A DNA stretch of 64,000 bases from Psychromonas sp. MB-3u-54. GTDB taxonomy: Bacteria > Pseudomonadota > Gammaproteobacteria > Enterobacterales > Psychromonadaceae. Below the pieces are notes generated by a model that searched no databases, was not told the DNA's origin, and saw nothing but the letters and a program-made list of their open reading frames with translations. A program made the position numbers and the translations under genes. The stretch is taken from the NCBI RefSeq assembly GCF_002836415.1, contig NZ_PJBP01000116.1, forward strand, positions 1 to 64,000. The letters run 5' to 3'. Below are positions 28,159 through 36,231 of the stretch, piece by piece; positions within the stretch are counted from its first letter, which is position 1; every line of letters begins with the position of its first letter.

Positions 28159-28457
28159 AGTTATCGGCTGACAGCTATCGGCTGACGGTTATCAGCTGTC
28201 GGTTAAAATTTCTTTGAAAATCAGCGATCGGCTATCGGCTGACAGCTGAAAGCAGAAAGCAAACGGCTATTGGTTATCGGCTGACAGCTGAAAGCAAACC
28301 GCTGACAGCTATCAATTACAGGCTGAAAACTGAAAGCAAACCGCTGACAGCTATCAATTACAGGCTGACAGCTGAAAGCAAACCGCTGACGGCTATCGGT
28401 TATCGGCGATCGGCTGACGGTTATCGGCTGACAGCTGAAAGCAACCGGCTGATCGCC
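28159..28457. repeat. GGCTATC/AGCTGAC heptamer array with a 42-base higher-order repeat
   Basis: The array fills the gap between the permease and cysC. Units are GGCTATC, AGCTGAC, GGTTATC and AGCTGAA. A 42-base block (six units) containing GCAAACCGCTGAC starts at 28294, 28336 and 28378. Confidence 0.88.
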
Positions 28458-28460
28458 GAT

Positions 28461-30188
28461 TCATAATCCAAAAACCAGCGTAATCGCAGTGACTGCAACA
28501 ACACCATAAATAATACTGACGGGTAAGCCGACTTTCACAAAATCAATTAATTTGTATTGCCCGGCATTAAATACCATCAGGTTAGTTTGATAACCGTAGG
28601 GGCTGATAAAACTGCCACTGGCGCCAAAAGCGACCGCCATAATAAAGGCCATTGGGTTAGCATCCAGGGTAACCGCCAAACCATAGGCGATAGGAAATAT
28701 CAGTGCGGCTGCGGCGTTATTGGTCACCAGTTCGGTTAACCACCAGGTCAGAATATAGATAATAATCAGAGCAAATAACGGCGATAGCCCAAGCGCATAA
28801 CTGTCCACAAAAGCCGCGAAGAAATCCAGTAAGCCACTATTTTTTAATGAATAAGAAAGCGCTAAGGCCGATGAGATAATTAACCACAGCTCGGCGGGTA
28901 ATCGGCGCAATAACTCACCCGAGGTAATACTGCCGGTCAAAATCAGTAATCCAAGTAAAATAATCAGACCTTTAAACAATGTAAAAAGACCTAATGCAGA
29001 ACCGAGAATAGCAGCAAAAAAACCTAATGTGGCAAGTAACGCCTTGCCGCCGCTCAGCATTGAATCAAGCTCAACGCCGCTGACCAAAATAAAGTTTTTA
29101 CTGATATTACGCCGTGATTTGAAATCTTCACCGACCGCTAATACCAGATAATCACCCGCGCTTAGCGTCACTTCACCGAGCTTGCCGGATAAATTTTCTC
29201 CATCGCGTTTAATGGCGACCACGGCCGCATCAAACAAAGCACGAAACCCGGCTTCTTTTAAGGATTTCCCCAGTAAGACACTTTCAGGACGAATAACCAC
29301 TTCAGTGAGATTATCGAGCTGCAACCCCTGATGATGAGCAAAAATAGACAGACCGTCAAATTGATTTAATTGCTTAACTTTGGTCACATCACCACTGAAA
29401 ATTAAGCGGTCATTTACCTGCAGTACTTCCGTAGGCGGTACAGGGCTAAGCAAATGCTGCCCGCGCACGATCTCCACCAGAAATAATGATTCTAACTGGC
29501 GCAAGCCATTTTCCTCAATGGTTTTACCCACTAAGGTCGATTTTTCACTCACTTTCGCATCAATAAAGTAACTTTGCAGCACTTCACCATTAACATGATG
29601 ATCAGGTAAAAAGCGCGATAAAAACCATAACGTTATGCCACAAGTAATAACAAGACAGAGGCCAACCAGAGTGAAATCAAAAAAGGAAAGGGAAGGTAAT
29701 CCGGCGCCCATCACCAAACTGTTCACAATTAAGTTAGTCGAGGTGCCAACGAGGGTCAGCGTGCCACCCAGAATAGCGGCATAGGACAGCGGCAACAGTA
29801 ATTTACTGCCGGCATGGTAAGGGTTATTGCGGATCGGCGCCAGCATAGTGGATACGACGGCGGTATTATTTAATAAAGCGGAAGATAAAACCGTAAAACT
29901 GAACAAATGAAAAAATGTTTTGCCGTAGCTTTTATGGATAACCTTAGTCGCAATCATCCGTAAAAACCGGGTTTTTTCCAGGGCAAGCGAACAAACTAGC
30001 AACAGTATTAAAGTCAGCAATCCCTGATTAGAAAAGCTCGACAAAACTTGCTCAGTACTCACCATATTCGAGACAAACAAAATCAGCAGCGTAATACCAA
30101 AGATAAAAGCGGGACGCTGTTGAAACTTAATTAAGCCAATAATCGTTCCGACAAAAACAGATAAAACGAAATAGGAGTCAATATTCAT
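28461..30188 (-). CDS. SLC13/DASS-type permease with two TrkA-C domains
   Basis: The 575-residue membrane protein has two hydrophobic halves around a soluble centre. The centre (about residues 205-355) holds two RCK_C/TrkA-C-like domains (GKTIEENGLRQLESLFLVEI and GKSLKEAGFRALFDAAVVAI). Membrane motifs include SALLNNTAVVSTM and TNNAAAALIFP, the paired SNT-type signature of the ArsB/NhaD/SLC13 group. Its place between cysN and cysC points to sulfate uptake, as for the homologue in Vibrio cys clusters (inference). Confidence 0.88.
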   Translation of the reverse strand: MNIDSYFVLSVFVGTIIGLIKFQQRPAFIFGITLLILFVSNMVSTEQVLSSFSNQGLLTLILLLVCSLALEKTRFLRMIATKVIHKSYGKTFFHLFSFTVLSSALLNNTAVVSTMLAPIRNNPYHAGSKLLLPLSYAAILGGTLTLVGTSTNLIVNSLVMGAGLPSLSFFDFTLVGLCLVITCGITLWFLSRFLPDHHVNGEVLQSYFIDAKVSEKSTLVGKTIEENGLRQLESLFLVEIVRGQHLLSPVPPTEVLQVNDRLIFSGDVTKVKQLNQFDGLSIFAHHQGLQLDNLTEVVIRPESVLLGKSLKEAGFRALFDAAVVAIKRDGENLSGKLGEVTLSAGDYLVLAVGEDFKSRRNISKNFILVSGVELDSMLSGGKALLATLGFFAAILGSALGLFTLFKGLIILLGLLILTGSITSGELLRRLPAELWLIISSALALSYSLKNSGLLDFFAAFVDSYALGLSPLFALIIIYILTWWLTELVTNNAAAALIFPIAYGLAVTLDANPMAFIMAVAFGASGSFISPYGYQTNLMVFNAGQYKLIDFVKVGLPVSIIYGVVAVTAITLVFGL

Positions 30189-30197
30189 AAAATTCCA

Positions 30198-30403
30198 AGG
30201 GAAAAGCTACGAGCATATAGCTGCGAGCTGCGAGAAAATAGCTACGAGTAGCGAGCCAATAGCTGCGAGCCCGTAGCTCCAAACTCCCAGCCCCTAGCCC
30301 GTGGCCCGTAGCTCCTAACTCGAAGCCCCAAACTCGTAGCCCGAAAACTCGCGGCTCGAAGCTCCTAACTCGAAGCTCGTAGCCCGTAGCTAGCCGTCGC
30401 TCT
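30198..30403. repeat. AGCYNNN heptamer array
   Basis: About 28 units (AGCTGCG, AGCTACG, AGCCCGT, AACTCGA, AGCTCCT) fill the gap between cysN and the permease. It is less regular than the arrays on either side of the four-helix gene, with a few indels near 30345. Confidence 0.85.
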
Positions 30404-31813
30404 TTAGCCTTTAAGAATATCCTTGGTTTCCCAATGCGGATAATGCTTACGTACCAGGGCATTAAATTCAACTTCAAATGCACTGTATTCAGGGACTGTT
30501 TTAGCAAGTGCTTCAGCCGAGCCGCTAATCATACCAGCGCCTACCGTTGCATTAGTCAGGCGGTCAATCATAATAAAAGCGCCCGTGGCACGATTTTCAG
30601 TGTAGCTGTCAAAGTGAAGCGCTTCAGCCGTCTCAAAATTACAACTGCCGATTTCATTTAATGCCAGTTGATTCGCCTCACCTTTCTCCATGGTATTAAC
30701 ATCAACTTTGTTATTGATAGAAATAACCGAACCATAAGTAGAGTGTGCGCCCGCTTTAATGATGTATTCACGGTCAACATGTAGTGCTTCTTCGGTCATC
30801 CAGACCAGATCGGCAACAAAGTTTTTGCTCGAAGTTGGTTTTTCATGCGGACGAACAATCATATCTCCGCGGCTGATATCAATTTCATTTTCCATTGTCA
30901 GCGTAATAGCCATACCCGCAAAGGCACTTTCCAACTCACCATCAAAAGTAACGATAGATTTAACTTTACTCTGTTTACCCGAAGGTAATGCCTGAATAGT
31001 ATCGCCGACGCGAATTTCACCGGATGCCACCGTGCCGCAGAAACCGCGGAAATCTAAATTCGGACGATTAACATACTGTACTGCCAGGCGGAATTTATCG
31101 TTGATATCAGTATCAATTTGAATAGTATTGAGCAGACGTAATAAAGGTGAACCCGGGTACCAGGCCATATTCTCACTTTCATTAACAACATTATCGCCTT
31201 TCAATGCCGAGATAGGCACAAAACGGATATCTGCAATATTTAACTGCTTAGCAAATTCACGGTAATCCGCTTTGATTTTTTTATAAACAGCTTGATCATA
31301 ATCAACGGCATCCATTTTATTTACCGCAACCACTAGATGCTTAATACCTAATAATGAGCAGATATAAGAGTGACGACGCGTCTGCACTTGCACACCGTAA
31401 CGCGCATCAATCAAAATAATAGCCAAATCACAGGTCGACGCACCCGTTACCATATTACGTGTATATTGCTCATGCCCCGGAGTATCAGCAATAATAAATT
31501 TACGCTGTTCCGTCGCAAAGTAACGATAAGCCACATCAATAGTGATGCCCTGCTCACGTTCAGACTGCAGACCATCAACCAGTAACGACAAATCGAAATC
31601 TTCATTGGTGGTATTAAACTTTTTAGAATCTTTTTCAATAGCCGCCATCTGATCATCAAAAATCATTTTGCTATCAAATAACAAGCGACCGATCAAAGTC
31701 GATTTACCATCATCCACGCTACCGCAGGTGATAAAACGCATAAGATCTTTATTTTCATGTACGCGCAGATATTCTTCGATATCAGTCGCAAGTAAGTTTG
31801 AATCGTTTGACAT
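30404..31813 (-). CDS. cysN: Sulfate adenylyltransferase, GTPase subunit
   Basis: CysN hydrolyses GTP to drive formation of adenosine 5'-phosphosulfate by CysD. The length is 469 residues. G1 is GSVDDGKST (31-39), G3 is DTPGHEQY (from 110) and G4 is NKMD (165-168), followed by EF-Tu-like beta-barrel domains. There is no fused CysC domain; cysC is a separate gene. A 43-unit heptamer array and a four-helix-bundle gene separate it from cysD, whereas the two genes are normally adjacent. Confidence 0.97.
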   Translation of the reverse strand: MSNDSNLLATDIEEYLRVHENKDLMRFITCGSVDDGKSTLIGRLLFDSKMIFDDQMAAIEKDSKKFNTTNEDFDLSLLVDGLQSEREQGITIDVAYRYFATEQRKFIIADTPGHEQYTRNMVTGASTCDLAIILIDARYGVQVQTRRHSYICSLLGIKHLVVAVNKMDAVDYDQAVYKKIKADYREFAKQLNIADIRFVPISALKGDNVVNESENMAWYPGSPLLRLLNTIQIDTDINDKFRLAVQYVNRPNLDFRGFCGTVASGEIRVGDTIQALPSGKQSKVKSIVTFDGELESAFAGMAITLTMENEIDISRGDMIVRPHEKPTSSKNFVADLVWMTEEALHVDREYIIKAGAHSTYGSVISINNKVDVNTMEKGEANQLALNEIGSCNFETAEALHFDSYTENRATGAFIMIDRLTNATVGAGMISGSAEALAKTVPEYSAFEVEFNALVRKHYPHWETKDILKG

Positions 31814-31832
31814 AACAAATCCTTTATTGTTT

Positions 31833-32133
31833 TGAACTTTGAGTTACTAGCTTCGAGCTACGAGCTTCGAGATTCGAGCTTCGAGTTACGAGCTTCGAGT
31901 TACGAGCTTCGAGTTACGAGCTTCGAGTTACGAGATTCGAGCTACGAGATTCGAGTTACGAGTTACGAGCTTCGAGTTACGAACTTCGAGTTACGAGCTT
32001 CGAGTTACGAGCTACGAGCTTCGAGTTACGAGCTACGAGCTTCGAGTTACGAGTTTCGAGCTTCGAGTTACGAGCTTCGAGCTTCGAGTTTCGAGCTTCG
32101 AGTTTCGAGTTACGAGCTGCGAGCTGCGAGTAA
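31833..32133. repeat. Perfectly phased CGAGNTN heptamer array (43 units)
   Basis: Forty-three consecutive 7-base units without a single insertion or deletion; the last 40 all begin CGAG. The commonest alternate as CGAGCTT and CGAGTTA. It fills the gap between the four-helix gene and cysN, stopping 19 bases short of the cysN ATG so that the ribosome-binding site is left free. Confidence 0.95.
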
Positions 32134-32137
32134 CGCC

Positions 32138-32485
32138 TTATATATTTGATCGAAGTGTTTTAATGAAACTGCCGAGCATACGGCCAATTTCTTCACATTC
32201 GTCACTAAGTGACTGACCGAGATGAAGTTCAATGTAATCAATCTCAACTGCAATCATTATTTGAGTTTTAAGCTCGCCGACTGAACCTTTAGCAATAACC
32301 ATAAATCTAGCTTTATCTTTTTCAGTATCACGCTCTAACCCTTCAGCTATATTGCTTGGAACAGATAAACTCGAACGACAAATTTGATCTTTAAAGCCAA
32401 AATTTCGATTATCCGAAAATAGTTTATGAATAGTGACACTTAGACGAAAGCTTCTTTTCCAAACATCTAGATTTTCGTATCGCAT
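32138..32485 (-). CDS. Four-helix-bundle protein (23S rRNA intervening-sequence type)
   Basis: The 115-residue protein matches the S23/TIGR02436-like family: YENLDVWKRSFRLSV at the start, then RSSLSVPSNIAEGLERD, the family hallmark, and ELKTQIMIAVEI. These proteins form homopentameric four-helix barrels. They occur in rRNA intervening sequences, in many free-standing loci and as accessory proteins of diversity-generating retroelements. The function is unknown. It sits inside the cysD-cysN gap with heptamer arrays on both sides. No reverse transcriptase or rRNA is nearby. Confidence 0.85.
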   Translation of the reverse strand: MRYENLDVWKRSFRLSVTIHKLFSDNRNFGFKDQICRSSLSVPSNIAEGLERDTEKDKARFMVIAKGSVGELKTQIMIAVEIDYIELHLGQSLSDECEEIGRMLGSFIKTLRSNI

Positions 32486-32495
32486 AAATAATTCC

Positions 32496-32698
32496 TATGA
32501 GCTTCGAGTATCGAGCTACGAGCTATGAGCTATGAGCTTCGGGCTACGAGCTATGAGCTATGAGCTTCGAGCTATGAGCTTCGAGCTTCGAGCTATGAGC
32601 TATGAGCTATGAGCTATGAGCTTCGAGCTATGAGCTTCGAGCTATGAGCTTCGGGCTACGGGCTACGAGCTTCGAGCTACAAGCTTCGAGCTATGAGT
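32496..32698. repeat. NNNRRGC heptamer array (29 units)
   Basis: Twenty-nine in-phase 7-base units, mostly TATGAGC and TTCGAGC, with TACGAGC and TTCGGGC variants. It begins 10 bases upstream of the four-helix gene and reads in the orientation opposite to the block that follows. Confidence 0.93.
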
Positions 32699-32715
32699 TT
32701 TGAAATTCGAAGCTA

Positions 32716-32889
32716 GCATATTCGAAGCTCCTGACTCGAAGCTCGCAGCTATCATGTTCGAAGTTCGAAGTTCGCATATTCGAAGCTCCTGACTCGAAGC
32801 TCGCAGCTATCATGTTCGAAGTTCGAAGCTAGCATATTCGAAGCTCCCGACTCGAAGCTCGAAGCTATCATGTTCGAAGCTCGCAGCGA
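32716..32889. repeat. 58-base tandem repeat, three copies
   Basis: Copies start at 32716, 32774 and 32832, each with GCATATTCGAAGCTCC near its start and ATCATGTTCGAAG near its end. The units inside are CGAAGCT-type, the reverse complement of the neighbouring array. It lies directly after cysD. Confidence 0.92.
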
Positions 32890-32909
32890 CTTTTAAACCG
32901 CTACGCGAT

Positions 32910-33818
32910 TTAAAAGTACCCCTCCATCTTTTTCTTTTCCATCGATCCCGCAGAGTCATTATCTATCACTCGGCCCTGGCGTTCGGAGGTGGTTGTTAGC
33001 AGCATTTCCTGGATAATTTCAGGCAGGGTTGTCGCTTGAGATTCAATCGCACCGGTTAACGGGTAACAACCTAGCGTACGGAAACGGACCATCTTCATTT
33101 CCGGTACTTCACCTTCTTTTAACGGCATACGTTCATCGTCTACCATAATAAGTGTGCCATCGCGTTCAACGACCGGGCGTTTTTTGGCAAAGTATAAAGG
33201 CACCATGTCGATATCTTCCTGGTAGATATACTGCCAGATATCAAGCTCTGTCCAGTTCGATAACGGGAACACACGAATACTTTCGCCACGATCCACTTTA
33301 GCGTTATAAATATTCCATAATTCAGGACGTTGGTTTTTTGGATCCCAGCGATGATTTTTATCACGGAAAGAATAAACACGCTCTTTTGCACGAGATTTCT
33401 CTTCGTCACGACGTGCGCCGCCAAAGGCCGCATCAAAACCGTATTTATCTAAAGCCTGCTTTAAGCCTTCGGTTTTCATGATATCCGTATGTTTGGCACT
33501 ACCGTGCTCAAAAGGACTGATCCCCATCTCTATGCCGCGCGGATTTTTATGAATCAACAAATCAAAATCATATTTTTTTGCTATGTTATCGCGAAATTCA
33601 ATCATCTCTTTGAATTTCCAGTTGGTATCAACATGCATTAGCGGAAACGGAATTTTCCCCGGATAAAATGCTTTACGCGCTAAGTGCAGTAATACTGAAG
33701 AATCTTTACCAACAGAATACAGCATCACCGGGTTATCAAATTCAGCCGCGACCTCACGCATAATTTGAATTGATTCAGCCTCAAGCGCCTTGAGGTGAGT
33801 TAATCTATTTTTTTTCAT
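32910..33818 (-). CDS. cysD: Sulfate adenylyltransferase, small subunit
   Basis: CysD forms adenosine 5'-phosphosulfate from ATP and sulfate. The ATG at 33818 has AAGGAA upstream and gives 302 residues starting [15 protein letters not shown], as in the family. The PP-loop SVGKDSS is at residues 35-41, and [12 protein letters not shown] and the C-terminal [10 protein letters not shown] are typical. It is the first gene of the cluster and is followed by repeat arrays, a four-helix gene and cysN. Confidence 0.97.
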   Translation of the reverse strand: MKKNRLTHLKALEAESIQIMREVAAEFDNPVMLYSVGKDSSVLLHLARKAFYPGKIPFPLMHVDTNWKFKEMIEFRDNIAKKYDFDLLIHKNPRGIEMGISPFEHGSAKHTDIMKTEGLKQALDKYGFDAAFGGARRDEEKSRAKERVYSFRDKNHRWDPKNQRPELWNIYNAKVDRGESIRVFPLSNWTELDIWQYIYQEDIDMVPLYFAKKRPVVERDGTLIMVDDERMPLKEGEVPEMKMVRFRTLGCYPLTGAIESQATTLPEIIQEMLLTTTSERQGRVIDNDSAGSMEKKKMEGYF

Positions 33819-33920
33819 GATATTCCTTGGCTTTAACATTATTTGATTTTTATGCATGACACATTATGCATCAATGCAATCTGATAATTAAGGGATAAAA
33901 AGTTATAAGTAATAAGCGAA

Positions 33921-34080
33921 TACTGTTAACAGCTGACGGCTATCGGCTATCAGTAGACGGTGAACAGCTGACGGCTATCGGCTACCAGTAAACAGTAAAC
34001 AGCTGACGGCTGACGGCTAAAAACTGACGACTGACGGCTGACGGCTGAAAACTGAAAGCTGACGGCCGAAAGCTGAAAGT
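33921..34080. repeat. AGCTGAC/GGCTATC heptamer array
   Basis: About 22 units (AGCTGAC, GGCTATC, GGCTGAC, AACTGAA) between wecA and cysD. It ends one base before the wecA stop codon. It is the last array; none occurs inside the polysaccharide locus. Confidence 0.85.
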
Positions 34081-34081
34081 A

Positions 34082-35209
34082 TCAACCCGCTCGTAATTTT
34101 CTACGTATTTTATTGAGTTTTCCCAAACGTTTCAACGCGAGCATTTTTTTGAATGTTCTTAGTAAAATCCAGATATGTGACAGCGAACATTGGAAAGCAC
34201 AAAACAGCGTAAGAAAAGCCACTAACTGCACCCAATCGGGTATTGAAAAAAGGGTAGCGAACACTCCAATCATACTTAACATCAGGGCTATACAGGTAAT
34301 AAAAATCAAGGTTTGTCTGGAAGTAAAACCCGCGCGCATAAAAATATGGTGCAGGTGGTCCCTGTCTGCTGCAAAAGGTGAATTACCCTTTTTAATGCGA
34401 CGCATTATAATCGCAGCCATATCCATTAAAGGTAAAGCAATAAACCAAACCGCCACGACGGGAGAAAAATAAGGCGCGCTGCCCGATGAGTCCCCCTGAC
34501 TGCCAATTGCCAGTAACCAGATCACGGTAAAGCCGATAAACATACTACCTGCATCACCCATAAATATTTTTTTACTGCTAAAGCGCGTCAATTGCAGGTT
34601 ATAAAGCAGATACGGTGCTAACACTACAACGCATAACAGACAGAAAAAGGCCACCTCAAGATCCCCGGCTATATAGAAGATAATCGTTAGCGGCACAAAA
34701 GTAGCGAAACTAACACCGCCGATTAAGCCATCAATACCATCAATCATGTTATAAGCGTTGATTGCCCCTAACACGGCAAAAATAGTAAAAGGATAGGCAA
34801 AATAGCCGAGAGAGACTTCACCAAAAGAAAATAAATCGCCCAAATCAAATATCACACGATCGGCAGTAAACATCATAATCGAAGCGATGAGCACTTGGGC
34901 TAAAATGCGTATTCTAACACTCAAATCAAAACGGTCATCTAAAGCGCCGATGATCACCATTAACAATGATGCAAAGAGGTAAATCAACAGTTCAACATTT
35001 AACGGTTCGGTAAAAAGGAGCAAAATTCCAGTACAGAACAAGCCAATATAAACTGAAATGCCGCCCACTAAAGGAATTTCTCCCTGATGATTCTTTCGTG
35101 CATTGGGTTTATCCGTTAACCCAATCTTTATTGCCAATGGTTTTAACCCCTTAATTGCAGAAAATGAAGCAACAAAGGCAAAAACAAGAACAGCTAAATA
35201 AAATAACAT
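34082..35209 (-). CDS. wecA: Undecaprenyl-phosphate N-acetylhexosamine-1-phosphate transferase (WecA-like)
   Basis: This enzyme starts polysaccharide repeat units by moving a sugar-1-phosphate onto undecaprenyl phosphate at the inner membrane. The 375-residue protein has about 11 membrane helices and the polyprenyl-phosphate transferase motifs: DDRFD (near 95), NAYNMIDGIDGL, MGDAGSMFIGF and the histidine loop DHLHHIFMRAGF. It is the last gene of the polysaccharide locus in the direction of transcription. The exact sugar (GlcNAc is most likely) is inferred from the WecA type. Confidence 0.93.
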   Translation of the reverse strand: MLFYLAVLVFAFVASFSAIKGLKPLAIKIGLTDKPNARKNHQGEIPLVGGISVYIGLFCTGILLLFTEPLNVELLIYLFASLLMVIIGALDDRFDLSVRIRILAQVLIASIMMFTADRVIFDLGDLFSFGEVSLGYFAYPFTIFAVLGAINAYNMIDGIDGLIGGVSFATFVPLTIIFYIAGDLEVAFFCLLCVVVLAPYLLYNLQLTRFSSKKIFMGDAGSMFIGFTVIWLLAIGSQGDSSGSAPYFSPVVAVWFIALPLMDMAAIIMRRIKKGNSPFAADRDHLHHIFMRAGFTSRQTLIFITCIALMLSMIGVFATLFSIPDWVQLVAFLTLFCAFQCSLSHIWILLRTFKKMLALKRLGKLNKIRRKLRAG

Positions 35210-35540
35210 GAAATAATTTCCTAAAAATTAAACGATTAACAAACACCATCAATTGATATGCAAAATAGTGCAGATTATGCTCGGTCGAGCAAAAAACATA
35301 AATATATCTAACCAATATGCCTTTGAAATATGACGATTATATTAATTCCCCATCGTTTTTTCAAGCATCCCTCAGTTCTCGTTATTTCCGAGATCACTTA
35401 ATCGGGAAGGAACAAATTTTTCACTCCTCAACAAAACACTTTGAGGATGACAGGGAGTAGAGTCACTCCCTGTCATCCTGTCTTTAGGCGGGGCAATGTT
35501 TTATAAAGACATCTTGTTAATAATTATCATTGGCTGAGTT
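35210..35540. other. Gene-free stretch with strong hairpins
   Basis: No gene is seen. At 35384-35408 TTTCCGA pairs with TCGGGAA, a member of a small family (see 37577 and 42433). At 35444-35479 a perfect 15-base stem, AGGATGACAGGGAGT with loop AGAGTC, has no T-run. At 35421-35446 TCCTCAA pairs with TTGAGGA. Confidence 0.7.
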
Positions 35541-35544
35541 AAAA

Positions 35545-35820
35545 AAATAACAACTACCGAGCCTGAAGGCTCAGTTCCGAAAATATAATTGCTTAGCTTA
35601 AAAAACCTAAAAATTTCGGCTAACGTCTATTCTTCCCGACCGTTTTTCTTGGGATGAACAAATCCTTTAGCAAATGAAATCCTGGAGCGACAAATTTTTC
35701 AGGAACAAATTTGAACGTTGGAGTTTACGACAACGACCTGAAAGGCGTAAGGCAGGACGCCCGAAGTAATTTACGCCAGTTCAGGTTATGAGCGGGCTAA
35801 GCTCTGCGTGCCGTTTCCAG
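35545..35820. repeat. Dispersed structured element, copy D
   Basis: It has the lead-in hairpin GAGCCTGAAGGCTC and AT-rich stretch of copy B, then ACCGTTTTTCTTGG and the CCTGGAGCGAC module of copy A, ending at GAGCGGGCTAAGCTC. It lacks the AGTTCGG-type hairpin and the right terminus, so it is truncated and abuts copy E. Confidence 0.7.
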
Positions 35821-35849
35821 TGCATAGAATACCAAACCAATGCGGCTAC

Positions 35850-36215
35850 AGAGATTCCCGTACGTTTTTCTTGCTCAATCAATCTCTTTAGCAAGGGGAA
35901 ACATGGAGGTTTCCACTAAGTTCGGCTCTGCACATGGATGTGCTGTCCGGACTGGTGCGTTAAAAAGAGATTAATTTAGTAAGATAAAAAAACGTCTCTG
36001 GCGGCTTTTCTCTTGCTTACTTTTCTTTGGCCGTTCAAAGAACATGACTCCCTCGAACTGCGAAACTGCGTTTCGGTTTCTCATCGTCTAGTCGCCGTCA
36101 AGGGCGAAAGACCAACGATGAAAACCACACCAAACGCTCACAAGCGAAGGCCTACAAAGAACCGATGCAGCATCTACCAGCAGTCAAGGGCGAAAGGCCT
36201 ACAAAAAACGATGGG
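35850..36215. repeat. Dispersed structured element, copy E
   Basis: The core is 35862-35995, from ACGTTTTTCTTG to AAAAAAACGT. Hairpin 1 is GGAAAC-ATGGAG-GTTTCC (35897-35914). Hairpin 2 is AGTTCGG (35919-35925) with CCGGACT (35947-35953), enclosing GCACAT-GG-ATGTGC. The tail has the CGAAAC-TGC-GTTTCG hairpin and the ACGATGAAAACC block. Both core stems differ in sequence from copies B and C but still pair. Confidence 0.78.
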
Positions 36216-36231
36216 GCTACGGAAATATTAG

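Noticed and set aside
31832-32149. Long open frame on the plus strand translating to repeated ELRASSY-type heptapeptides (also at 24367-24747, 27206-27625 and 30178-30507)
   Set aside because: A 7-base repeat without stop codons is read as the same heptapeptide in every frame. No ribosome-binding site or non-repeat domain is present, so these are by-products of the arrays.
32138-32485. Four-helix protein considered as Avd of a diversity-generating retroelement
   Set aside because: No reverse transcriptase, template repeat or variable repeat was found nearby; only the fold family is shared.
24427-34080. Arrays considered as CRISPR
   Set aside because: Units are 7-8 bases without spacers, and no cas genes are present.
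20811-36215. Dispersed element considered as an insertion sequence
   Set aside because: No transposase frame is present in any copy; at most it is a non-autonomous element.
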